Assembly: GCA_036186865.1 (NCBI GenBank)
Contig: AP025069.1
Coordinates: forward strand, 19,978,122 to 20,042,121
Length of the DNA: 64,000 nt
Reading direction: 5' to 3'
From: Eustoma russellianum
Lineage: Eukaryota > Streptophyta > Magnoliopsida > Gentianales > Gentianaceae
Below the pieces are notes generated by a model. The model was not told the DNA's origin and made no database searches. It saw only the letters and a list, made by a program, of their open reading frames with translations. The position numbers and the translations under genes were made by a program. Positions 10,875-19,905 of the stretch are shown piece after piece. Position 1 is the first letter of the stretch; each line of letters begins with the position of its first letter.

Positions 10875-12224
10875 TGTATTATCAACGAAAACTCATCAAG
10901 ACTTTGGCACAAACGATTGGGACACATCTCAATTGATCGAATGAAAAGATTAGTGAATGAAGGAGTTTTACAAACTCTGGACTTCACTGATTTTGGTACT
11001 TGCGTGGAATGCATAAAGGGAAAGCAAACCAACAAGACCGTTAAGGGTGCCAAAAGGAGTTCACAACTTCTTGAAATTATACACACAGACCTCTGTGGTC
11101 CGTTTCATATTCCGTGCTTGAATGGTCAGAAATATTTTATTTCATTCATAGATGATTATTCAAGATTCATGTATCTTTATCTCCTATTTGATAAATCTGA
11201 AGCACTTGATGCGTTCAAAATCTTCAAATTGGAAGTAGAGAAACAAAAGGAAAAGACAATTAAAATTGTCCGATCCGATAGAGGCGGTGAATATTATGGA
11301 CGTTACACAGAAAAGGGTCAAATGATTGGTCCATTTGCTGAGTTCCTTAGGAAGGAGGGTATTGTTGGACAATACACCATGCCTGGCTCACCACAACAGA
11401 ATGGTGTTGCTGAAAGAAGGAATCGAACGCTTATGGACATGGTTAGGAGTATGGTTAGCACTACAAATTTGCCTGTATCCTTTTGGAGTGAGGCTCTCAA
11501 AACCGCGGTGTACGTCTTAAACAGGGTGCCATCAAAGGCTGTCCCAACCACTCCTTTTGAGTTGTGGAATGGTTGGAAACCCAGCTTAAGACATTTACAC
11601 GTTTGGGGTTGTCCAGTTGAAGTTAAGGTGTACAACCCTAGCATTAAGAAACTGGATGAAAGAACTAAGAGCGGTTATTTCATTGGATATGCTCTAAACT
11701 CAAAAGGATACAGATTTTACTGTCCATCACACTCTCCATATCTGGTTGAAGCAAGAAATGCTAAGTTTCTAGAGGATCATGAAGTCAGTGGGAGTGATTC
11801 AAATCGTGAATTTAGATTTGAGGAAGTTAGGGACATACCAGTGCCCCTACATAAAGACAATTTGGATGCTATTCAACACGTTGAAGAGCCTCAAACTGTA
11901 CAACCTCAAATTGTTGAATCGCATCAAGAACCCATTGAGACCATTATTCCCACGCCTACTGAACCAGTGGGAGTGAGAAGATCCATACGAACTAGAAAAT
12001 CAGCAATTCCTGATGACTACATAGTATACCTTCAAGAATCTGATTATGACATTGGAACATGTCATGACCCTATGTCGTTTTCAGAAGCCATGAAAAGTGA
12101 CAAATCGTCACAATGGTTCAATGCCATGAAAGAAGAGATGGAATCAATGGCTAAAAAACAAGGTCTGGGAACTCGTTCAATTACCAACCCGAGCCTCTAT
12201 GGTGGGATGCAAATGGGTCTTTAA
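10875..12224 (+). pseudogene. copia-1 integrase and start of RT region (frame-shifted)
   Basis: This frame continues gag after the single TGA. It shows the pre-integrase zinc motif (LWHKRLGH...CVECIKGK) and the catalytic D-D-E residues in HTDLCGPF, RSDRGGEYY and QQNGVAERRNRTL. A divergent C-terminal linker leads up to the start of RT. The frame is lost near 12160-12224, where the RT N-terminus resumes in another frame (GCKWVFKTKRD at about 12208). There is no ATG near its start, so translation would need readthrough of the TGA. Confidence 0.85.
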
Positions 12225-13245
12225 GACCAAGAGAGACTCAGTTGGTAATATCGAACGATATAAAGCTAGACTTGTGGCCAAAGGATTCACTCAGAAAGAA
12301 GGCATTGATTACCATGAAACCTTCTCTCCAGTTTCAAAGAAGGATTCATTTCGCATCATCATGGCATTAGTAGCTCATTTTGACCTCGAGTTACATCAAA
12401 TGGACGTGAAAACAGCATTCCTTAATGGGGTTCTTGATGAAGAGGTATACATGCGTCAACCAGAAGGCTTTGTTGATTCCAAGAATAATCAATTAGTTTG
12501 CAAATTGAATAGATCCATATATGGGCTTAAACAAGCTTCACGTCAATGGAACCTTAGGTTTCATGAGGTAGTCTCTTCATTCGGTTTTGTTGAGAACATT
12601 GTTGATCAATGTATATACCTCAAGATGAGTGGGAGCAAGTATATCTTTCTGGTCCTATATGTGGATGATATTCTACTGGCAAGCAGTGATCTTGGGTTAT
12701 TGCATGAGACCAAGCGATTTCTCGCTTTGAACTTTGATATGAAGGATATGGGTGAAGCCTCTTATGTCCTTGGCATAGAGATTCACAGAGATAGAACAAG
12801 TAAAATACTTGGTCTTTCTCAGAAGGCCTACATTATCAAAGTACTTGAGAAATTGGCTATGCAGAATTGCACGTCTATTGCGTCACTTATTGCTTCATCC
12901 ACAATGGAGGCTGAGTTCATTGCATGCTATGAAGCTACTTCACAGGCTCTTTGGATGAAATACTTCATCAGTGGTCTTAAAGTTGTCGATAGTGTTGAGA
13001 GACCAATTAAGATTTTCTGCGATAACAAAGCGGCAGTGTTCTTTGCGAAAAACAATAAGAGTGGGAGTCGCAGCAAGCATATCGACATAAAGTATCTGAA
13101 GGTCAGAGATCATATTAGCAAGGGAGATGTAAAGATTGAACACATAAGTACGGAGTCAATGTTGGCTGATCCCATGACGAAAGGTTTACCGATACAAGTA
13201 TTTGGGGATCATGTTGCCAATATGGGACTACGTGGTTCTCCTTGA
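12199..13245 (+). pseudogene. copia-1 reverse transcriptase-RNase H, internally deleted
   Basis: RT is clear: GCKWVFKTKRD, KARLVAKGFTQKEGIDYHET, QMDVKTAFLNG, YGLKQASRQW and the catalytic YVDDILLA near residues 153-160. After KLAMQNCTSI, near 12875, the frame jumps directly to ASSTMEAEFIACYEATSQ. The connection domain and N-terminal half of RNase H, including its first catalytic aspartate (usually in a YSDSDFAG-like motif), are missing. By family length about 150-160 codons are gone, and the frame is kept. The C-terminal half (FCDNKAAV, SKHIDIKYL, LADPMTKGLP) is present. The enzyme could not perform normal strand transfer. Confidence 0.9.
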
Positions 13246-13580
13246 TTTTGTATTTTTGATCTTATTGTCTAGACATTCGTTTGACATTTGTTTATTTTAT
13301 TTGCGCAATCTAAGTTAGGATCTGTTTGATCCATACACGAGGACCCATTGAGATGATTTATAATAAGTCGTTCATTTTGTTTGATTGTTTGTATAATGCA
13401 TGGTAATACTTGGAAGGGAGTGCTCGTTGTTTAATCTAAGAGCGCAACCGCCTTGATTCGTATGTGTTATATTTTCGATCGAGGTAGTCAAGTTGTTCGA
13501 GTGACATTTTTGTTTTGGCCAAGTTACTTAGTCACTTGTGTAGCGTTGTCTAGTGTTGATATTTGATCCAAGTGGGAGAA
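13246..13580 (+). other. copia-1 3' untranslated region and polypurine tract
   Basis: Non-coding, between the pol stop and the 3' LTR. The tract AAGTGGGAGAA at 13570-13580 directly abuts the LTR TG and is the plus-strand primer. Confidence 0.8.
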
Positions 13581-13953
13581 TGTTGGATAAATATTAGACG
13601 TAATGTTTATCTTTAAGATTTATCCCGTGATTTATTAATTTAAATCACATATAGTGTGGATCACCATGTCATCTTATCTCCTAGACTTGTATTTGACTAC
13701 AACTCCTTGGTGGTAAGGGATTATCACCATACAGTAGAGTTTGTGATGGTACGGACTCTAATCAAGACAGGATTAGGGGGTCCCTAGCCTAGCCTATAAA
13801 TAAGAGCCTATGGTTGTCCATCAAACCATCTCATTCAAGCCAAGAGGAACAAGGCTAGAAGACTACCCTAAGGACTACATCAACACGAAGAAGGCTTCTA
13901 CAAACGACAATGGCCGGAGGTAACTTTATTTGCTTCCGTATTTATTTTGGGCT

Positions 13954-13957
<4 letters not shown>
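13581..13957 (+). repeat. copia-1 3' LTR
   Basis: 377 bp, the same sequence as the 5' LTR except for one substitution and an extra 37 bp (AACGACAATGGCCGG... onward) before TTTATTTTGGGCTAACA. TATA box TATAAATA at 13795-13802. Confidence 0.95.

Positions 13958-14016
<59 letters not shown>
13958..14016. repeat. (TA)n microsatellite, right of copia-1
   Basis: Pure TA tract of about 60 bp that begins at the LTR edge and ends at the second copy of the 84-bp flank. Confidence 0.9.
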
Positions 14017-14020
<4 letters not shown>

Positions 14021-14100
14021 TTGGAATATTTGCGCAAAGTTCTTTCTACTTTTTGCTGGTTTCGTTCATTCACCTGACATATATTTATTCCATATATGTC
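14017..14100 (+). repeat. 84-bp direct repeat, right copy
   Basis: Identical to 7602-7685 (from TAGGTTGGAATATTT to CATATATGTC). It is again followed by TA and TATG repeats (14101-14180). Confidence 0.9.
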
Positions 14101-14134
<34 letters not shown>

Positions 14135-14180
14135 ATATATATATGTATGTGTATATATATATGTATGTATGTGTGTGTGG
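14101..14180. repeat. (TA)n / (TATG)n / (TG)n compound microsatellite
   Basis: TA repeats interrupted by GTATG and GTGTG units. Confidence 0.85.
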
Positions 14181-14428
14181 ATATATCATGTATTTGCACA
14201 ATGTGGTTTCATATGTTGTATCATGTATTCTTTGTCTTAAAAATATTATTGTCATATCCTCTGCAATATAGAATATAGTGTAATTCGTATTATATTGAAA
14301 ATACACTATGTTGAAAAGTCAATTAGAACAAGATTTTTGGAACGGATGAAGTAAAAATGAAAAAGAAAACACACACTCAACAAGTGCAGAAACACAGCTT
14401 TCTTTGACACAAGACAAGTCCTGGTGCC

Positions 14429-14669
14429 CCAGGGGCATAGTCCAGTGGTAAGTGGCAAAGGTGATTGGGGCTAGAATCCCGACGTCCCGAGTTCGAGTCC
14501 GTGTGGAGACAATCTTTGTTGAAATATTACAAGGGTTGCCTCTGGGCTGGCTGAGTCTCGTGTGTCCTCTCCCTTTGCAGGGCTGCCAGTGGAGCACATC
14601 CCTCGATTTACATCCCACCTGGCTAAGAGGCCTCTAGTACAGGTGGGGGGAGAACTCACTCCCTCATCA
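14429..14669 (+). mobile_element. tRNA-derived SINE with 18-bp target duplication
   Basis: The 241-bp insertion is flanked by perfect 18-bp repeats AAGACAAGTCCTGGTGCC (14411-14428 and 14670-14687). Its head is tRNA-like: a Pol III A box TAGTCCAGTGG at 14438-14448 and a B box AGTTCGAGTCC at 14490-14500, spaced as in a tRNA gene. A non-tRNA body follows (about 14505-14669), ending TCCCTCATC with no poly(A). The long perfect target duplication indicates LINE-type retroposition and recent age. I do not know the SINE family name. Confidence 0.85.
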
Positions 14670-14687
14670 AAGACAAGTCCTGGTGCC

Positions 14688-15111
14688 TTCTGGTGACCCA
14701 TGGATATGATGCATATTACACAGCATTCTGATGGGTGGCCTTTACAACAACAAGACAAAAGAAAAAGAGAAAAAAGACATTAAAGCTTTGCAGCTTGCTA
14801 TTTTGTTCACATGGTCTCATTTGGAACAAAAGGGCGACCAATTAAAGCACAAAAAGAATCTTAAATCTAGCCATGGATGTAAGTTTGAGCTAGTAATTTT
14901 ACGTTACCATGTTATTGAGGGTCAAAAAAGGGGGGAAAAGAAAGTAACAATTTTGGTCATAAAAATTGATCAGCTTACTATATGTCCAAGGTCATTACGT
15001 AGAAGCATAGTTTCAACTTTGCAGGTGAAAAAAACACTAATTTGTTACCATAAGTTTCTATTCAAAAATTTTTTCTTAGGGATCTGCAGCTGTAATTTAC
15101 TCAAGTTTATT
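14688..15111. other. unassigned intergenic sequence
   Basis: The open frame 14731-15159 gives no recognisable domain and runs into a SINE stub. I regard it as chance. Confidence 0.4.
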
Positions 15112-15124
15112 AACACAATCATTC

Positions 15125-15173
15125 TAGCTTTTGATGTCGTTGGAATATACTGGATATGATTGTTGTTCTTATC
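15125..15173 (+). mobile_element. 49-bp 5'-truncated Au-like SINE stub
   Basis: TAGCTTTTGATGTCGTTGG...TGATTGTTGTTC resembles only the last about 50 bases of the Au-like SINE copies at 22938 and 23571. It is flanked by 13-bp direct repeats AACACAATCATTC (15112-15124 and 15174-15186), as expected for a severely 5'-truncated retroposition event. Confidence 0.65.
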
Positions 15174-15186
15174 AACACAATCATTC

Positions 15187-15689
15187 ATCGCCCTTAACCG
15201 TAGCACATCTTGCGCCATTCATTTCGTGTGAGCCTAGCAAAATTTATCAGACAAGAACAAGCAGAAATTAGTTTTTGCAAAGATTTTATCACATAACCAT
15301 CAAACACGCGAGCCTGGTGCACTGGGAACGCCTTATCACACAACCATAAAAGTGGGAAAAAAAAAATCAACCTTGCATTCGACAATTCTGAGATTTTACA
15401 TATTGAAAATTTAGAGTTTATTTGTTTCTATATAAATTTATTATAAGTCTAACTAGTAATAATCCGTCTACGGTGTATAATATGGAGCTAGTTAGTTGTT
15501 ACTTGATTGAAGACAAAAGAAAGAAGATATAGCACAGCAGAACTTTTATTTTGGTCATTTATCAACTAGTGACCCAATAAAATGATGACAAATAAGTTTT
15601 ATTTACATACAAGCAAGGGGGTGATTGGCCAAAACAAGGAGCCCATAAATTTTTTACATATTTCATTGGTCAATGACCAACTAATCATA
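15187..15689. other. unassigned intergenic sequence
   Basis: No supported gene. GCGAGCCTGGTGCACTGGG near 15308-15326 resembles an internal part of plant SINEs but is too short to call. Confidence 0.35.
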
Positions 15690-16330
15690 CTTGGTCATTG
15701 ACCATTGTAAAATTTGTGATAGACTAGCATGAACCTGCTTTCGAACCCTTGACCTCGGGGCTGATTCGCGGTTCTCGATCATTCTTGTTTGCCTCCTTTC
15801 TATTGATTTCCCTATCATTTCATCCTTGAATCGCTCCTTTCTTGCAAAAACACGTGAATGTGGATCCGAACATGTTGCATCATCAAAGCTTTTTTGAAGA
15901 AGGAAAGGTAATTCCAACTGGTAGTCTAAATAATTACCAGATTCATTTACCTGATTATTGGACACAACATCTTGTACATGATGAAACTCAGGAACTTGAT
16001 CTTCTTGCATCGTGTTTCAATTGTTTTGGCTGCTCCTCCTGCTGATGTTGCTTCAACAAAATCATAGAGTCAACTTCTGACAATCGCTGAGGAGCTGAGG
16101 ATTCACCACATTTTCTTGAGTTAGATCTAATGATTCCTGTGGATGCTAGAAAATCCTCAAGTGTTGTCTCACCAACTGTGGATTGTCGTTTGTGCAAACC
16201 TTAAGTGTTGTCTCACCACATTGGGAATCACATCCTTGACTAATTCATCAATGTTAAAAGTGTTAAAAGGTTTGTGCAAATCTCCCATTTGTCTATTGAT
16301 CTCATTATCTTATATAAAGGCGTTTGCCTA
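15690..16330 (-). pseudogene. group A bZIP (ABI5/AREB-like) gene fragment
   Basis: Read on the minus strand, three blocks match group A bZIP transcription factors in the right order. A C2-like block with NIDELVKDVI lies near 16230-16260. A C3-like block STVGETTLEDFLASTGII lies near 16130-16185. The DNA-binding basic region ERRQTRMIENRESAPRSRV lies near 15750-15810. The family basic region has conserved N and R residues, seen here as N-x7-R, though A and K positions are changed. At least two frame changes separate the blocks (one near 16000). Right after RKQ the sequence is GTTCATG, so homology may stop at an exon border; no leucine zipper follows. It is a broken copy from DNA duplication rather than a retrocopy. 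Confidence 0.75.
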
Positions 16331-17622
16331 GACAAACATGGGCATGAAGGCCTTTCATCAACTTTACCTGGTAAGAGCATTGTCTCCTCTAACACAAGCT
16401 ACTCAACAACCCTTGGGTTTTCACACGGTCTTGAATAGAATGGAAATGTTATTGGTATAATATGGCCGATATGGTCTAATATTTCAGCAAACACATCATT
16501 CGGATAAGATATTTTACTAACCGCTAACTAATAAGTGCACTATATACAATTATGGAGTATTAGACAAAAAAATTACCGATCCGAGAAAAACTATTTTCAA
16601 GCAACTAGTTTTTCACCCTAATTTAAACCTAACCAATTGATGTGTATTATAAAACAAAAAGTTAACTAGTCTAGCAACAAAATATCGACTAATAAATTAA
16701 TCAAAACCAAACCTTCACCCTTTTCTTTTTAGATTTCATTGACTAGTTCTACAATTCAATTGAATTCTTTTATATTGAATTTTCTAATCTTCAACCAAAA
16801 TAACTAACTCATTTTTTTCCCTCCAAATCATCAAGGATAAAATTTCTTATCTTAGTTCTTACCCAAACCATCGGCATAAAAACCTAATTCAATTTAGCAC
16901 ACTCCATATCTTTATATCAATTTTAATCAAAACGAATTGCATTAACGTTCTATAGAATTTTCTAGTTTCGAATCCTCTGATTGTTTAATCCTAAAAATCC
17001 ACTTATAGAAATTGCATTGGTCCCTAGTCAATTTTAACATAAGGTTGTTGTTGACACGATCCTTGTTTATCATAAGACTGACTTTAGTTACCATAAGTTT
17101 CTATTCAAAATTTTTTTTCTTAATTTTTTTAATTTATTTATAAAATTGTGCATGAGTCACCTTTAAATAATGAGTAAATTGCGTCAAACTACATATTCTT
17201 GAGATAAAATTGATCCGAATCCACCGAAAAAATATTTATGTCACAATACACTTTTGCCTTGATTTGAAAATGTGCCTTTCTACGTAAAGTCGATATAATA
17301 AACGCAAATAGTGCATGCCTCCTCTAGGAACCAATTTCCGCCAATCCAATGGTGAGTTTTCTGACCAGAGACTCTATTTGAAGCCAACACGACGCAATGA
17401 TGAGTATCGGGTATTGAAGTTACTATTTCGATGATTAAACAGAGAGATCAAGATAGTGATTTATATTGCAAATTTTGACTTTTTAGTGTATTTATACATC
17501 CAGCTCCCGGCTTGTATGACATCGTAAATTAGTGTAATAGAGACTGGGATCCCAATGTATAGTTAATCTAAGTATGAATTTTGTTAAAAATCCAAATTTG
17601 GATTTACTACATATCGGGATCA

Positions 17623-17624
<2 letters not shown>
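16331..17624. other. unassigned AT-rich intergenic sequence
   Basis: About 1.3 kb with no supported gene, repeat family or RNA. Only short homopurine and AT stretches are seen. Confidence 0.5.

Positions 17625-17689
<65 letters not shown>
17625..17689. repeat. (TA)n microsatellite
   Basis: Pure AT dinucleotide tract of about 65 bp. Confidence 0.95.
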
Positions 17690-17694
<5 letters not shown>

Positions 17695-18007
17695 CCATAT
17701 GACTGTGTATTATGCACTAAAATTCTTGGTGTATAATCGCAACAAATTTTTACAAAAAATTACAAAACGCCCATTGCAATAGAAATGCACTATTGGTTTT
17801 GTTTGAATCAATGGGGGCCGAACAAATTATGACCAGAAAATGTGTCGACAAGCATCTCTCCCAAAAAAAAAGTTGTTCACGAGTAAGAATGTAATGACAA
17901 TTTTACCTTTTTTATTAATAACTAATTTAATTACTATTATTTCATTCAATAATGTATAAAGAAGCAAAAATATTATTTCAATTTTCTTATTATTGATAGC
18001 CATTTTA

Positions 18008-18275
18008 AGTTTTGTTGTTGTAGTTAAAGGTTGATCTCCAACCCCAAGGGTCCCCCACACCTCGACCCGTCGAGGCAGCTGGGAGTATGTAAATCATGTA
18101 TTCAGCGGCCCACTAAGGGGAGGAACAGTGCCTACAGACATACAAGGAGCCCACCCCCAAGAGCCCCCATTGGAGTCCGGAAATTTTACTCCCACACTGA
18201 AGTCTGCAGGACTCGAACCGTGCCCATTGTATCAAATCTACCACTCTGAAACCAACTGAGTTATGCCCTGCAGGC
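18008..18275 (-). mobile_element. tRNA-derived SINE, minus strand
   Basis: On the minus strand the head has an A box TAACTCAGTTGG (18252-18263) and a B box GGTTCGAGTCC (complement of 18209-18219). A body of about 180 bp follows, with a tail reading TAACTACAACAACAAAA (complement of 18009-18025). This is a different family from the SINE at 14429. I could not find a clean target duplication, so it is probably old. It is not a tRNA gene: the anticodon arm and the 3' acceptor half do not pair. Confidence 0.7.
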
Positions 18276-18519
18276 AAAATGTTGTACTCTAACCAGTAAG
18301 GGTCTCTGTCACCCTCGGTCCCATAGGAAATGTAAAGTTTTGTTAAACAAAGCAACTGGTAAGTTATAAGACATTTATAAATGTTACTATCATTTTCTAG
18401 ACACACATAAGTACCAAGAAGAATCTTGGGTTTAAACATGTATTTTCTACGTTATAGTAGTTTAATTTAATTGATGAACCCAGAAATAACTGTTGAATAC
18501 AACAAGGCGTTAGTCAACA

Positions 18520-19400
18520 ATAGTCAATGTTAATAGGCTCCACATGTGAAAAGTCCAGCTACCTGACCAGCCCAGACTTTCTTTGCCATCTCGGCCTGGA
18601 GGATAAACTCTCCCAGCAGACCTTGACCAGTCAAGCTCGGCCAGACTAGTTCCTCTTATAAAGTCATAAGCCTAAGTATCGGGCAAATCTGCCAAGAGGA
18701 TAAGCTCGGTAGTCACTTTTTCAGTTTGGCAAGGCGGGGGTTCAGTTAGAATCATCATGCTGCAGCTCAGCCCGCCTAGAACAGCCTGCTCATGTCAGCT
18801 CGACGGAGCACTCTGAACTCACCTCAGAGGCTACCCCCACCTCAGTTTCCCAGCCGAACTACTCAGCTAGCGCCCAGCTCGGCCGTATCATGCTTAGGAA
18901 GACTCTTACCAGCGAGTACCATGCACCATGCAGCCTTACACCTATCTCCACGTGGCATTCATGCAAGCGGAGTCTGCCAAATAAGCCAGCCACTCGTCAT
19001 CTGTATGTTGTTCCTTGCCATGCAACCTCCTGCTTCAACAACTATGAGAAACGCTTCCTAAGCAGAAGTCCAACTCAAGTTGACTTAAGCTCACTCAATG
19101 CAAAACTTGCGCTAAGTGCAGCCCTCTTTGCTAAAAAAAAACAGTCACTCTCTCAACAGAGAGCTCTTACCATGTTGTTTCAACCTCTACTTCCAGCATA
19201 AATTTACACAAATGTGTCCGCAACTGACTTTAACGTCACAGATTTTTTTTCCGAAGCATTAAAACGGGGCCTCTAATGATGTCTTTCCCTCGCAGGTTAC
19301 AGAAAAAGATCTTAACGAGACGCTAGCGATAGTTTTTCAAAAGATCTTAACGATGTCTTTCCCTCGCTAGCGGCGTTACTTCCAAATCACCTTTAATCTA
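18520..19400. mobile_element. degenerate LTR-like sequence, Tat/gypsy style
   Basis: GC-rich sequence with repeated CTCGGCC and CAGCTCGGC strings and an AAACGGGGCCTCTAA block near 19263. It resembles the style of the LTRs at 28131 and 32171, which carry CATCTCGGCC and CTGGGGCCTCTAACG. No edges, target duplication or internal domains are found. It could be an old solo LTR upstream of the host gene. Confidence 0.35.
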
Positions 19401-19429
19401 CCTGGTGAGAGTCCGACCTCATCATTAAT

Positions 19430-19900
19430 CACATGATAACACTATTTTCCATATATTATAGTCCATGTGTAGTAGTTTCATTGCATCTATGTGTTAGTTC
19501 ATGTACAAAAAAGAAAAAAGCTTTTCTATTTAAATGCGACTGGTGACGATCATCCAAATGTAACATGAACAATATCGTCAAGTCACGCGCTTATTTTGCT
19601 TTGAGGATTAGACGGAGCGCGCGTGCTACCCGAACAAGCCCACGTGTCCGAAATGATCGCATCACCGACCCTTTGTGTAAAGGAAGCAGCATAATGTCGT
19701 TACATCAGAAAAGGAAACCACATTGAATAATGAAACCTAAAAGAAAGGAAATTAAAGAAAAGAAAAGATCTTTACTTAAACTAATCAATTAGGGCCTCAT
19801 TTTTGGCTCTTTTCTACTCTTCTTTTGCTAAATCGCCATCCGCTTTCGTCTCTTGTTAGAGGCTGCTAATTTCTTGATTCTTTGCCTGCCGTCTTGGTTT
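19430..19900 (+). promoter_or_regulatory. promoter and 5' UTR of the eIF5-mimic gene (inferred)
   Basis: The 470 bp before the start codon hold no ORF or obvious TATA box. A pyrimidine-rich stretch from about 19800 (CTCTTTTCTACTCTTCTTTT) is typical of plant transcription start and 5' UTR sequence. A CCCACGTGTCC G-box-like site lies near 19639-19649. The exact start site is not determinable here. Confidence 0.4.
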
Positions 19901-19905
19901 ATGAG
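19901..19905 (+). CDS. BZW: eIF5-mimic gene, coding part of exon 1
   Basis: Only ATGAG is coding, followed by the donor GTAAAT. The split codon AG|C gives Ser2. This start is chosen because ATGAG plus exon 2 reproduces the conserved MSSKEKPTLG N-terminus in frame. Confidence 0.85.

Larger units (their letters stand above)
7729..13957 (+). mobile_element. copia-1: full-length Ty1/copia element, defective
   Basis: A 6.2 kb element with matching LTRs (7729-8068 and 13581-13957), a primer site TGGTATCAGAGC complementary to initiator tRNA-Met at 8072, a gag-protease-integrase-RT-RNase H order typical of Ty1/copia, and a polypurine tract (AAGTGGGAGAA) ending at 13580. It is inserted in a TA tract with ATATA on both sides. 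Three lesions break the polyprotein: an in-frame TGA at 10872-10874, a frameshift near 12150-12200, and a large deletion in the RT/RNase H region near 12880. The LTRs differ by only one substitution plus a 37-bp indel, so insertion is recent compared with the amount of coding damage. Confidence 0.95.

Noticed and set aside
14430..14505. Possible tRNA gene
   Set aside because: A and B boxes are present, but the acceptor stem does not close, there is no clean anticodon arm, and the unit has a 165-bp body and an 18-bp target duplication, so it is a SINE.
14731..15159. 142-codon ORF
   Set aside because: Low complexity, no recognisable domain, runs into a SINE stub with its own target duplication.
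18205..18275. Possible tRNA gene on the minus strand
   Set aside because: B box and A box are clear but the cloverleaf does not close, and a SINE body with a CAACAACAAAA tail follows.
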